The notes: generated from the letters alone by a model not told the origin. Shown: positions 1-8,004, counted from the stretch's first letter. The stretch: 56,690 nt of DNA from an uncultured Clostridia bacterium (GCA_934271735.1 CAKQSB010000014.1:1-56690), one strand, 5' to 3'. Numbers and translations are program-made.

Positions 1-1991
1 CTGCCCTGCGTTCTCGAACGAAGCTCGGTTGCATAACCGAACATTTCGGAAAGCGGAATGAAGGAATCGATAACCTTCGAGCCGTTTCTGTCTTCCGTTC
101 CGAGGATAGTACCTCTTCTCGAAGAAACGTTACCCATAAGGTCTCCGAAGTAATCTTCGGGAGTTACGATTTCGACTTTCATTATAGGCTCTAAGAGAAC
201 GGGGTTAGCCTTCTTCATACCGTCCTTGAACGCAAGCGAACCCGCGATCTTGAACGCCATTTCGGAAGAGTCGACTTCGTGATAAGATCCGTCGTAAACG
301 GTAGCTCTGAAATCGACCATTTCGTATCCCGCAAGATAACCGTTCTTGGAAGCTTCTTCGATACCCTTTCTGACAGGTTCGATATATTCCTTCGGAATAG
401 ATCCGCCAACGGTTTCGTCGACGAACTCGAAACCCTTTCCGGGTTCCAAAGGTTCGAATCTGACTTTACAGTGACCGTACTGACCTTTACCGCCGGACTG
501 TCTCTTGTACATTCCTTCGGCGTCGACTGCTTTTCTGAACGTTTCTTTGTAGGAAACCTGCGGCTTACCGACCGTAGCTTCGACTTTGAACTCTCTGAGA
601 AGTCTGTCTACGATGATTTCAAGGTGAAGCTCACCCATTCCGGCGATTATGGTCTGTCCCGTTTCTTTATCGGTGTAGAATTTGAACGTAGGATCTTCTT
701 CGGCAAGCTTCAAAAGAGCAAGCGTCATCTTTTCCTGTCCCGCTTTGGTCTTCGGTTCGATAGCGACCTGAATAACCGGTTCGGGGAATTCCATCTTTTC
801 AAGGATAATCGGGTGATTTTCGTCGCAAAGCGTGTCGCCCGTGGTGGTTTCTTTCAAACCTACGATAGCGCAGATATCTCCGGAATAAATCTTATCGATT
901 TCTTCTCTGTGGTTAGCGTGCATCAAAAGAAGTCTTCCGACTCTTTCTTTCTTGCCTTTCGTAGCGTTGTATACATAAGAGCCTGCGGATAAAGTACCCG
1001 AGTAAACTCTGAAGTAAGCAAGTTTTCCTACGAACGGATCGGCAACCATCTTGAACGCAAGACCCGCGAACGGCTCTTCGTCATCGGTTTTTCTGACTTC
1101 TTCCGCGTCGGTGTCGGGATTGATACCCTTAACGTGATCTACGTCGATAGGACTGGGAAGATAATCTACGATAGCGTCGAGAAGATGCTGAACGCCTCTG
1201 TTCTTGTAGCTCGAACCGCAAAGAACGGGGTTGAGCTTCATTGCAAGCGTACCTTTTCTGATGGCGGTCTTCATTTCTTCGGGAGTAAGTTCGCCCGTTT
1301 CGAAGAATTTCTCCATCAAAGCGTCGTCCTGCTCCGCGCAGACTTCCATAAGAGCCTGTCTCGCTTCGGCAGCCTTGTCCGCGTATTCGGCGGGGATAGG
1401 TCCGACGGTGAAATCTTTGCCGAGGTCGTCGTGGTAAATTATCGAGTCGTTAGCGACAAGGTCGATAATTCCGCAGAACGTATCTTCTTTACCGATGGGA
1501 AGACAGATCGGAACAGCGTTCGCTTTAAGTCTGTCTCTCATCATCTGTACGGCATTGTCGAAGTTCGCGCCGTTGATATCCATTTTGTTTACGTATGCGA
1601 TACGCGGAACGTGATACTTGTCCGCCTGACGCCATACCGTTTCGGACTGAGGCTCGACGCCGCCCTTAGCGCAGAAAGTCGCAACGGCTCCGTCGAGAAC
1701 TCTCAGAGATCTTTCGACTTCAACGGTGAAGTCAACGTGTCCCGGAGTATCGATGATGTTTATTCTGTTTCCTTTCCAGAAGCACGTGGTAGCTGCGGAA
1801 CAAATGGTTATACCTCTTTCCTGCTCCTGTACCATGAAGTCCATCGTAGCCGCGCCGTCGTGAACCTCGCCGAGTTTATGCGTCTTTCCGGTGTAGAAAA
1901 GAATACGCTCGGTCGTGGTCGTCTTACCTGCGTCGATGTGCGCCATAATACCGATGTTTCTGGTATGTTGTAAGTCGTATTGTCTTGGCAT
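1..1991 (-). CDS. fusA: Elongation factor G, 3' end outside the window
   Basis: Translocation GTPase of the ribosome. The minus strand reads MPRQYDLQHTRNIGIMAHID then AGKTTTTERIL (P-loop), and later DTPGHVDF (G3), all diagnostic of EF-G. The visible part is about 663 codons. It ends in the conserved C-terminal stretch SEMFGYATELRSRTQG, so only some 30 residues are missing beyond the left edge. The start at 1991 is preceded by AAGGAG at good spacing. It is the third gene of an rpsL-rpsG-fusA cluster, 94 bp after rpsG. Whether tuf follows cannot be seen. Confidence 0.98.
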   Translation of the reverse strand, partial: MPRQYDLQHTRNIGIMAHIDAGKTTTTERILFYTGKTHKLGEVHDGAATMDFMVQEQERGITICSAATTCFWKGNRINIIDTPGHVDFTVEVERSLRVLDGAVATFCAKGGVEPQSETVWRQADKYHVPRIAYVNKMDINGANFDNAVQMMRDRLKANAVPICLPIGKEDTFCGIIDLVANDSIIYHDDLGKDFTVGPIPAEYADKAAEARQALMEVCAEQDDALMEKFFETGELTPEEMKTAIRKGTLAMKLNPVLCGSSYKNRGVQHLLDAIVDYLPSPIDVDHVKGINPDTDAEEVRKTDDEEPFAGLAFKMVADPFVGKLAYFRVYSGTLSAGSYVYNATKGKKERVGRLLLMHANHREEIDKIYSGDICAIVGLKETTTGDTLCDENHPIILEKMEFPEPVIQVAIEPKTKAGQEKMTLALLKLAEEDPTFKFYTDKETGQTIIAGMGELHLEIIVDRLLREFKVEATVGKPQVSYKETFRKAVDAEGMYKRQSGGKGQYGHCKVRFEPLEPGKGFEFVDETVGGSIPKEYIEPVRKGIEEASKNGYLAGYEMVDFRATVYDGSYHEVDSSEMAFKIAGSLAFKDGMKKANPVLLEPIMKVEIVTPEDYFGDLMGNVSSRRGTILGTEDRNGSKVIDSFIPLSEMFGYATELRSRTQG

Positions 1992-2085
1992 ATTGTAAAA
2001 TTACTCCTTAATATATGCAGTCCTCGGCGAGGGTTTATCGTTTTACGCGGCGAACGCCGCAAAAACAAGTCCCTCGGCTTCGGAA

Positions 2086-2556
2086 TTACCAGCGGTAATG
2101 AGCAAACGCTTTGTTTGCTTCCGCCATTCTGTGAGTATCTTCCTTTTTCTTTACGGCTCCGCCCGCATTGTTATATGCGTCCATAAGCTCGGATGCAAGC
2201 TTGTTGCACATATCGCGGTCGCTTCTCTTTCTTGCGCTCGCAACGATCCAACGGATAGCGAGAGTCTGTCTTCTCTCGGGTCTGATTTCGATAGGAACCT
2301 GGTAGTTGGAACCGCCTACTCTTCTCGCTTTAACTTCGAGAACGGGCATTACGTTGTTCATCGCCTGATTGAAAACGTCCATCGGTTCAACGCCGAGTTT
2401 TTCGGACGATTTGGTCAAAGCGTCGTATACGATCGTCTGCGCAGTACCTTTCTTACCGTCAAGCATAACCTGATTGATAAGTTTGGTAAGCACTTTATTG
2501 CCGTATATAGGATCGGGTAATACGTCCCTCTTGGGAACGCCACCTCTTCTTGGCAT
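2086..2556 (-). CDS. rpsG: 30S ribosomal protein S7
   Basis: Small-subunit assembly protein that binds the 3' domain of 16S rRNA. The 156 residues match the usual S7 length. The sequence starts MPRRGGVPKRDVLPDP and carries the typical PVEVK-like segment (VLEVKARRVGGSNYQVPIE) and a C-terminal HRMAEANKAFAHYRW. A strong AAAGGAGG precedes the ATG. It lies between rpsL (246 bp upstream, an unusually long and structured gap) and fusA. S7 regulates its own operon in some bacteria, but nothing here proves that. Confidence 0.98.
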   Translation of the reverse strand: MPRRGGVPKRDVLPDPIYGNKVLTKLINQVMLDGKKGTAQTIVYDALTKSSEKLGVEPMDVFNQAMNNVMPVLEVKARRVGGSNYQVPIEIRPERRQTLAIRWIVASARKRSDRDMCNKLASELMDAYNNAGGAVKKKEDTHRMAEANKAFAHYRW

Positions 2557-2802
2557 AGTTGTTGTCCTCCTTTAAATTTTTTAGGGTATAATAAATATAA
2601 CCCGTGTACAGCTATCGCTCTTAAACCGTTCGGTTTCCCTTATATTTCGGTTAAAACCGTTCGGGAGCGAACCTTCCGACGCTCAAAGCGTCGTACTGCC
2701 TACTTTTCGGGCGTTTCAGAATTTCCGCCATAAGTAGGATTTGTTCAAGCAAATTAAAGTAATTTAAACGTTTAAACTAAAAATTATTTGGGGCGTTTTA
2801 AA
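2557..2802 (-). promoter_or_regulatory. Structured rpsL-rpsG intercistronic region
   Basis: This 246-bp gap holds several hairpins. CGACGCTCAAAGCGTCG lies near 2688-2704. A pair of CCTACTT/AAGTAGG arms lies between about 2699 and 2737. CGCTC/GAGCG arms at about 2616 and 2664 enclose two direct copies of TTAAACCGTTCGG-like sequence. No convincing internal promoter was seen. In E. coli the S7 autoregulatory target sits in this same intercistronic position, so a feedback element is possible; that is inference by position only. Confidence 0.4.
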
Positions 2803-2819
2803 TTATTTGGGGCGTTTTG
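2782..2819. repeat. 19-bp tandem duplication of the rpsL 3' end
   Basis: AATTATTTGGGGCGTTTTA at 2782-2800 is followed directly by AATTATTTGGGGCGTTTTG at 2801-2819. The second copy contains the last codons and the stop of rpsL on the minus strand; the first lies just outside the gene. Confidence 0.9.
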
Positions 2820-3174
2820 CGCCGTATTTGCTTCTTGCTTGTTTTCTCTTCGCAACGCCTGCGGTATCGAGCGTGCCGCGGATGATGTGATATCTTACGC
2901 CGGGCAAATCTCTGACTCTTCCGCCGCGGATAAGCACGGAGCTGTGTTCCTGAAGGTTGTGACCTTCGCCGGGAATATAAACCGTACCTTCCTGCTTGTT
3001 CGTCAGACGAACTCTTGCGATCTTACGAAGCGCCGAGTTAGGCTTTTTGGGAGAAGTGGTCGTAACCGAAAGGCATACGCCTCTCTTCTGCGGGCAATGA
3101 CCCATGATAGGAGTCTTGCACTTGTCCTTAGCCGTTACTCTGCCATCTTTGATGAGCTGGTTGATAGTTGGCAT
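2803..3174 (-). CDS. rpsL: 30S ribosomal protein S12
   Basis: Decoding-centre protein of the small subunit. The 123 residues begin MPTINQLIKDGRVTAKDK and contain CPQKRGVC, TTSPKKPNSALRK and the C-terminal KQARSKYGAKRP. The segment GGRVRDLPGVRYHIIRG carries Arg (codon AGA) where most bacteria have Lys (K87/K88 of GGRVKDLPG). A strong GGAGGTAATAAA precedes the ATG. It is first in the cluster, behind a consensus promoter at 3306-3334. Its last 19 bp are tandemly duplicated downstream. Confidence 0.98.
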   Translation of the reverse strand: MPTINQLIKDGRVTAKDKCKTPIMGHCPQKRGVCLSVTTTSPKKPNSALRKIARVRLTNKQEGTVYIPGEGHNLQEHSSVLIRGGRVRDLPGVRYHIIRGTLDTAGVAKRKQARSKYGAKRPK

Positions 3175-3305
3175 TTTATTACCTCCTTATAGATTTTGGA
3201 TATTCTGAAAACGGACCCTAACCCGTTTAAAGAAAGCGCAATAAAGGACTATCTGCGGTCGCATACAATTGAATTTCGCATACCTTTACAGATAATCACT
3301 TTGGA

Positions 3306-3334
3306 ATTATATCATTTTTTATTCGCCCCGTCAA
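3306..3334 (-). promoter_or_regulatory. Promoter of the rpsL-rpsG-fusA operon
   Basis: On the minus strand TTGACG (3329-3334) and TATAAT (3306-3311) are separated by 17 bp. The expected start near 3299 gives a leader of about 125 nt before rpsL. Confidence 0.8.
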
Positions 3335-3538
3335 CTTTTTTTATGCGTTTTAAGGCAGTATTTTTAAGTTTTAAGGCTGTATTTTCTTTTTTCGGTCGGA
3401 TTTTTAAGGTTTTCGCCCCGAAATTGCGGATTTGAAAGCCGTGCAACCCGATTTAAAAACACGCAGCCCCGAATTTATTTTACGCTTTGAAAACTCTCGC
3501 GACGGTTGCGAAACCGAAACCGCGAAAACCGCCGCCGT
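3335..3538. other. Intergenic region with copies of the SGNH gene tail
   Basis: AT-rich on the rpsL side. TTTGAAAACTCTCGCGACGG at 3486-3505 matches TTTGAAAGCTCTCGCGACGG at 3545-3564, which is the coding 3' end of the neighbouring hydrolase (19 of 20 bases). A shorter GATTTGAAAGC copy lies at about 3430-3440. No gene was seen. Confidence 0.6.
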
Positions 3539-4132
3539 TTAAGATTTGAAAGCTCTCGCGACGGCATAAGCCAGGCTTGCGCTGCCCTCTTCGGTATAAT
3601 GCGTTCCGTCCTCGCATCTGTGTTCGTTCGGAATGTTCGCGCTGACCGAATAAAGGTCGTCGACCTCATAACCGCGTTTCGCCGCAATCTTTTTCAGTAT
3701 TTCGTTTCTGCGAAGGACTATCCCCGTCTGACGGTAATCCACTCTGAGATTCCCCTTTTCCTTGACGAGAGTGGACGTCGCCACGATTACCCTTTTATCC
3801 TTTCCGATTTCGGCAAGCAAAGCGTCAACGCCTTCGCCGTAAACCTTGTCCGTCATATGAAGTCCGTGAAGACCGTGATTGAAATGTATAGCCGCGTAAG
3901 GCATATCTTTAACGATATTTTTCACGATTTCCGCGTATATCGGCTGATCGATCGAATAAGAGGTCGCGATATAATCGACGTAATAATGCCCCTCGAGAAG
4001 TTCTCTTACTTTACTTTCGTAAGCGCGGGTTATGCTGTCGCCGATAAGCAAAATTCTCGGCAAGTCGGTTTTTTCGGTATGATCGCACCAGGATTGCATC
4101 CATTCAAAAGCTTCTTTCTTGTATTCTGCCAT
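3539..4132 (-). CDS. SGNH/GDSL-family hydrolase
   Basis: Predicted esterase or acetylhydrolase of the SGNH superfamily; substrate unknown. Block I is LLIGDSIT with the nucleophile Ser near residue 33. Block III is FNHGLHG, where Asn is expected. Block V is DGTHY with catalytic Asp175 and His178. At 197 residues with no signal peptide it should be cytoplasmic. It follows tldE by 81 bp on the same strand and probably shares the tldD promoter. A second, unrelated-looking SGNH gene lies at 17711. Confidence 0.85.
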   Translation of the reverse strand: MAEYKKEAFEWMQSWCDHTEKTDLPRILLIGDSITRAYESKVRELLEGHYYVDYIATSYSIDQPIYAEIVKNIVKDMPYAAIHFNHGLHGLHMTDKVYGEGVDALLAEIGKDKRVIVATSTLVKEKGNLRVDYRQTGIVLRRNEILKKIAAKRGYEVDDLYSVSANIPNEHRCEDGTHYTEEGSASLAYAVARAFKS

Positions 4133-4213
4133 TTATTCCGTCCTCGGTTATGTTTTTGTCGGTTATATTTTTATCCTCGGTCGCTCGCAAAATCGCAAGC
4201 GCCCGTAAAAACC

Positions 4214-5497
4214 TTAAAGAATTTCCATGCCTTTAAGGAGAACTTTGTAAGGTCCGCCGTAATTTCTGCGAACTTTGACTTTATCGGAAAGCCTTATCGA
4301 AGAAAGAACGTTCGAAAGTCTGCCGCTCATGGAAATTCCCGTGACAGGGATAGTTTTCCCGTCTTTATGAAGATAAGCGAGCCTTATTTCGCCGCCGATA
4401 TAGTCGTTATAAAGGTCGAGCTGCAAACCCGAAAGGGATATACATTCGAGATAAGTCGTTTTTTCGAGTTCGTCGTCCGAAAGAGTTCCCGCATTCACGC
4501 CTACGCATCTTAAATTCCCCGTAGGCTTTTCGCCGAGATAAGCCGCGAATCTGTTCATTCCGTAGTAACCGGTAACCTTTCCGTTTTCGACTATCGTTTT
4601 ATCGGCAAGCTCGAAACCGTCCGAGTCGAACGCCGCGGAATAATCGCTGCCTTTCATTTCGCCTTTCATAGTTATGGTTATCTTATCGCCGTCGCCGTGT
4701 TGCAAATCTTCGCCGAGTTTATGAAGGTTAAGATGAGAATATACCGACGCGTAATTGAGATCGCCCGCAAGTTCCGAGAAAAGCTCGCCCGCCTCCTGCA
4801 TATTCAGAACGACGTCGGCTTCGATTTTTTCGGCGGGCTTTGCGGCGTGCCGTCTGTCTCTTACCTCTCTCATCTTTTCGTTGATTTCGGCGATAATTTC
4901 CGCCTCGTCGAACTCGGTGAACCGATAAGCCTCGTAAAGTTCGACGGACTCCCCGTTTTCGTTCCAGGTGGGGATAGCTTCGATCATCGCGTCGTATTTA
5001 ATTTCCGTAACGTCCACGCCTTTGCTGTTCAAAACTTTCGTTTCGTGTCTGTAAACGAAAATTTCGAGAGCGTTTATTGCGCCGCTGACCAAAAGATCGG
5101 CTTTTTGCACCGCTTTGGCGATAAGCGCGGCGAGTTCCTTGGGTTCGTAATCCGAAAAGTTGGACGGAACGTCTCTCTGCGCGATTTTTCCGCTGACGAT
5201 ATCGTAAGGTTCGTTGGAAACGAGTTTCGCCCTCGTAACCGCCGCGGCGATTTTTTCTTTAAGGTCGGCTTCCGTCATCGATTCGTAAACGGAAAAAGCC
5301 GATTCGCCTTTCTTGCCGTCGTGGTCTTTATACACGGTCACGAGGATGTCGCATACGTCCGTAGCTCTCGCCGTTTCGAGCTTTTTGCCCACGAAGAACA
5401 ACTCGCTCGATTCCGTGCCGACGAAATTGATTTTATAATCGGAGACTTCTTTATTCTCTCCGAGAAGTTTTTTAAGTAATTCGATACGATTTTTCAT
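4214..5497 (-). CDS. tldE: TldE/PmbA-like subunit of the TldD/TldE protease
   Basis: Non-catalytic partner of the TldD/TldE metalloprotease, which in E. coli degrades CcdA and cleaves the microcin B17 leader. The 427 residues start MKNRIELLKKLLGENKEV and show the family's ELFFVGKKLETARATD segment and C-terminal GGEIRLAYLHKDGKTIPVTG. No HExxxH motif is present, as expected for TldE. It overlaps tldD by 4 bp (ATGA), which implies translational coupling. No modified-peptide biosynthesis genes are nearby, so a housekeeping role is likeliest. Confidence 0.9.
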   Translation of the reverse strand: MKNRIELLKKLLGENKEVSDYKINFVGTESSELFFVGKKLETARATDVCDILVTVYKDHDGKKGESAFSVYESMTEADLKEKIAAAVTRAKLVSNEPYDIVSGKIAQRDVPSNFSDYEPKELAALIAKAVQKADLLVSGAINALEIFVYRHETKVLNSKGVDVTEIKYDAMIEAIPTWNENGESVELYEAYRFTEFDEAEIIAEINEKMREVRDRRHAAKPAEKIEADVVLNMQEAGELFSELAGDLNYASVYSHLNLHKLGEDLQHGDGDKITITMKGEMKGSDYSAAFDSDGFELADKTIVENGKVTGYYGMNRFAAYLGEKPTGNLRCVGVNAGTLSDDELEKTTYLECISLSGLQLDLYNDYIGGEIRLAYLHKDGKTIPVTGISMSGRLSNVLSSIRLSDKVKVRRNYGGPYKVLLKGMEIL

Positions 5498-6891
5498 GCC
5501 AGTTTAACCCTCACTTTGAGCGCGGGGCCGCCGTCGGTAACCCTCACCCATTCTTTATAACCTTTGCCGCACATTCCCGCGCCGATTATCTTTGCGCCGT
5601 CGGAAACCATAGAAATCGATTTTAAAAGTTCGGGTACGCTTCCGCTCATAACGACGGGCGAAACGTAATTGTTCGTAAGTTTTCCGTCGATTATCTCGAT
5701 GCCGTATTCCGCCGTACACTGTATCTGCCAGTTTTTGGGGTCTTCCATTCCGTTGTTAGTCTCGAAAAGCATATATCCGTGTTTGACGGAAGCTATCATA
5801 TCTTCGAGCTTATCCGTTCCGACCTCGAAAAACGTGTTCGTCATTCTCGTATACGCCTTTCTCTTGTAGCTTTCCCTTCTTCCGTTGCCGGTGGGTATAA
5901 CGCCGAGTTCGCTCGCCGAAACGAGATCGCACATACCGGAAACCAGTATACCGTCTTTTATTATCTGAGTATCTCCCGCCAAAACGCCGTCGTCGTCGAA
6001 GAAGTAGGATGCCGCCGAAAGAGTCGCCGCCGCGCCGTCTCTCATATTAGAAATAGGCGAAGCGACGTATTTTCCGACGTACTGCTTGGCAAGCGCCCTG
6101 TCCTTAACGAACTGATCCATTTCAACGCCGTGACCGAACGCTTCGTGCGCAATAAGTCCCGTTATGGAGCTGTCCGTAATAACGTCGTAAACGCCGGGTT
6201 TAATCGGCTGAGCTTTCGCAAGGCAAGCCGCCTTTTCGATAAGTCTGTCGAGCTTTTTCGGAAGCTCTTCGAAAACGTCGGAAATTTTGGCGGAATAAGC
6301 GTCTTCTCTCGCGCGGACCATTTTCCCGTCGTTATAAACGGCTATAGCCATTCCGTTGACCCAACCGTAACACTGGTCGAGTTCTCTGTTTTTAGAAACG
6401 AAAAGCTTGGAAACGGTGAAAGGCTGAAGGTAACCCGTCGCATTCGCAACTTTGTCGCTCTTCGCTTTGACGTCGTCCCTGATTTTCTTGCAGAAATCGA
6501 GAAGCTCGCCGTCGGTATATTCGTCGAAATCGCTTTCTCTTATGAAGGATTTGACGAGCGGCTCGTCAATAGGCTCGCTCGGTTTGATTTCCATATCCGA
6601 AACTTTGTCCGACGGAACAGCTTCGCGGACTATTTTCTCCGCAAGTTTCTCCGTATCGCCCGCAATGTCGTCAAGCGAATATTCATAGTAGGCTCTGCCG
6701 TTCCACATTCTCACGACAAAGCCGCATTCTCCCGAACCGTCGCGCGCGTTGGATGACTTGAAATCCGCCATATAAAGCGTTGCCTTAACGTCCGTTCCGA
6801 GTATCGCGACGTATTTGAATTTTTTCCCGAGAAGGTCGACAAGCTTTTTCGCTTCCGCTCGCCTGCCGTCCAAAAAGCGTGAAAATTCCAT
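5494..6891 (-). CDS. tldD: TldD metalloprotease subunit
   Basis: Catalytic subunit of the TldD/TldE heterodimer, which passes unfolded peptides through a central cavity. The 465 residues contain LIAHEAFGHGVEMDQF near residue 245-260, the HExxxH zinc motif of TldD. The C-terminal GAGMCGKGYKEWVRVTDGGP is also typical. GGGAG precedes the ATG. It is first in an operon with tldE and an SGNH hydrolase behind a near-perfect promoter at 7038-7066, with a 140-nt leader. Confidence 0.93.
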   Translation of the reverse strand: MEFSRFLDGRRAEAKKLVDLLGKKFKYVAILGTDVKATLYMADFKSSNARDGSGECGFVVRMWNGRAYYEYSLDDIAGDTEKLAEKIVREAVPSDKVSDMEIKPSEPIDEPLVKSFIRESDFDEYTDGELLDFCKKIRDDVKAKSDKVANATGYLQPFTVSKLFVSKNRELDQCYGWVNGMAIAVYNDGKMVRAREDAYSAKISDVFEELPKKLDRLIEKAACLAKAQPIKPGVYDVITDSSITGLIAHEAFGHGVEMDQFVKDRALAKQYVGKYVASPISNMRDGAAATLSAASYFFDDDGVLAGDTQIIKDGILVSGMCDLVSASELGVIPTGNGRRESYKRKAYTRMTNTFFEVGTDKLEDMIASVKHGYMLFETNNGMEDPKNWQIQCTAEYGIEIIDGKLTNNYVSPVVMSGSVPELLKSISMVSDGAKIIGAGMCGKGYKEWVRVTDGGPALKVRVKLA

Positions 6892-6955
6892 AGTTATATC
6901 TCCCGTTTTATGCCGAAATCTCAGCCGACCGTATTTAAACTTCCTTTATCAAGGC

Positions 6956-7012
6956 TTATTGTTTTTCGTCCTCCATTGAAGACTTTCGCCTTTTAAAAGA
7001 TTTCTTCGCCAT
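6956..7012 (-). CDS. Possible 18-codon leader ORF upstream of tldD
   Basis: Inside the tldD leader an ATG at 7012 opens MAKKSFKRRKSSMEDEKQ and a stop at 6956. The Shine-Dalgarno is weak (GCAGAG). The peptide is basic then acidic. It could be chance; it is listed because TldD acts on peptides and because the ORF sits between promoter and gene. Confidence 0.2.
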   Translation of the reverse strand: MAKKSFKRRKSSMEDEKQ

Positions 7013-7037
7013 CGGCTAAGCTCTGCTCTTTTCTTTA

Positions 7038-7066
7038 ATTATATATATCATTAAAACGTATGTCAA
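7038..7066 (-). promoter_or_regulatory. Promoter of the tldD operon
   Basis: On the minus strand TTGACA (7061-7066), 17 bp, then TATAAT (7038-7043): an exact consensus match. Start expected near 7031. Confidence 0.85.
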
Positions 7067-7389
7067 TTCATTTTTGCAACAACTTGGCTTTTTCACAATG
7101 TTTTCCGCTTGTTTTTATCGTTTCCGCCGTTGATTTTGCAATTTATCCGCTATCCCGTTCCATAAAAGCAGACCCCGATATTTTTCTCTATACTTTTCAA
7201 CTCCGAAAAACCGCGAATTGCTTCCGGGCGGCAAATCCGATGTGTTTCACTACCCGATTATTGCAAAAAAAAGGTGTTAATCGACTTATAGGCGGGGATT
7301 TGCAACTTCGCTATCCGATTATCGTTGATTGAAGAAAGAAGCCGATTTATAGGGAATAAAAAATTTTTTATAAAACTTTATCAAAACGC
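7067..7389. other. Intergenic region between the tldD and tRNA-Gln promoters
   Basis: No gene was seen. It contains one exact copy of the dispersed 13-mer at 7278-7290 and a degenerate relative (GCCGATTTATAG) at 7341-7352. The remainder is AT-rich spacer. Confidence 0.5.
7278..7290 (-). repeat. Dispersed 13-mer copy (intergenic)
   Basis: TAATCGACTTATA, the reverse complement of TATAAGTCGATTA, flanked by GT and GGCG. Confidence 0.8.
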
Positions 7390-7418
7390 TTGCAAAAAAA
7401 ATCGAAAGCGTGTAAAAT
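7390..7418 (+). promoter_or_regulatory. Promoter of tRNA-Gln
   Basis: TTGCAA (7390-7395), 17 bp, then TGTAAAAT with TAAAAT at 7413-7418 and an extended -10 TG. Start near 7425, leaving about 114 nt of 5' leader in which no known RNA was recognised. Confidence 0.75.
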
Positions 7419-7538
7419 AAAAAGGTCGACTGAGGGACGTGCATTCAGGCGTTCGCTAAGATACATATTAAGGATTACGTTACGAAAATATTCGGAGATG
7501 TACGGCTTAACAAAATCAATCGGTCGGAACTAATATTT

Positions 7539-7613
7539 TGGGGTGTCGCCAAGCGGTAAGGCTACGGACTCTGACTCCGTCATCCGGGAGTTCAAATCTC
7601 TCCACCCCAGCCA
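7539..7613 (+). tRNA. tRNA-Gln(CUG), CCA encoded
   Basis: The acceptor arm TGGGGTG (7539-7545) pairs with CACCCCA (7603-7609), followed by G and an encoded CCA at 7611-7613. The anticodon stem ACGGA/TCCGT (7564-7568, 7576-7580) encloses loop CTCTGAC, giving anticodon CTG at 7571-7573, which reads CAG codons. The T-loop TTCAAAT is canonical. A promoter lies upstream and a strong terminator directly downstream. Confidence 0.97.
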
Positions 7614-7620
7614 AATAAAT

Positions 7621-7661
7621 AAAGAAAGCAGTCGCATATGTTTATGCGACTGCTTTTCTTT
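7621..7661 (+). terminator. Terminator of tRNA-Gln
   Basis: Arms 7621-7638 and 7643-7661 (AAAGAAAGCAGTCGCATA and its near-complement) around loop TGTT. A T-rich 3' arm follows the tRNA by only 7 nt. Confidence 0.8.
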
Positions 7662-7689
7662 ATGCCCTCGGAGAGGGCGGGAGTTTTCC

Positions 7690-7727
7690 TCCCGAATCGT
7701 TGAAAATTTCTTTTCAACTGTCCGGGA
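7690..7727. repeat. Imperfect hairpin in the post-tRNA palindrome cluster
   Basis: CTCCCG/CGGGAG outer arms enclose TTGAAAA-TTTC-TTTTCAA. A further CGGGAG-TTTTC-CTCCCG hairpin overlaps its left end (about 7679-7695). Confidence 0.6.
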
Positions 7728-7797
7728 GTGACGCGTTTCGCCAAATTTATAAAATTTTTTTGTCGAGCTAAACGCTATTCCGTCGCTCCGCTCCTTA

Positions 7798-7820
7798 CAA
7801 ATCTCTCCACCCCAGCCAAA
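7798..7820 (+). repeat. Second copy of the tRNA-Gln 3' end
   Basis: All 23 bases are identical to 7593-7615: half of the T-arm, the acceptor 3' strand and the CCA with flanking AA. No 5' half of a tRNA precedes it, so this is a tail fragment and not a gene. Confidence 0.9.
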
Positions 7821-7821
7821 C

Positions 7822-7851
7822 AAAAAGAACAGGCTTCTGCCTGTTCTTTTT
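7822..7851 (+). terminator. Hairpin directly after tRNA tail copy 2
   Basis: AAAAAGAACAGGC, loop TTCT, GCCTGTTCTTTTT: a perfect 13-bp stem starting 2 nt after the tail. Its sequence is unrelated to the first terminator although its position is equivalent. Confidence 0.75.
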
Positions 7852-7871
7852 GTTTTACTTGCGAAGCGGTT

Positions 7872-7888
7872 AAAGAGAGATTTGAACT
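7872..7888 (-). repeat. Inverted partial copy of the tRNA T-arm
   Basis: AGAGAGATTTGAACT on the plus strand is the reverse complement of the AGTTCAAATCTCTC part of the tRNA-Gln T-arm, with one unmatched base. It is followed by GAGCGACG, which also follows the inverted strand of tail copy 2. Confidence 0.55.
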
Positions 7889-7909
7889 AAGAGCGACGCC
7901 GCCGGGCGG

Positions 7910-7997
7910 AAAAACAGTCCTGCGGACTGTTTTTAGCGATGACCGAAGATATTTGCAAAGCATCGGCTTAAATTTCAGAATTTGCTTTGCAAATATC
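7910..7997. repeat. Two perfect hairpins between tRNA tail copies 2 and 3
   Basis: AAAAACAGTCC-TGC-GGACTGTTTTT at 7910-7934 has an 11-bp perfect stem. GATATTTGCAAAGCA at 7948-7962 pairs with TGCTTTGCAAATATC at 7983-7997, a 15-bp perfect stem with a 20-nt loop. No coding sequence was seen. Confidence 0.75.
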
Positions 7998-8004
7998 AAG
8001 AGGA

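Noticed and set aside
5494..7012. A TldD/TldE-linked modified-peptide (microcin-like) cluster
   Set aside because: No cyclodehydratase, YcaO, radical SAM or exporter gene is nearby; the genes look like the common housekeeping protease.
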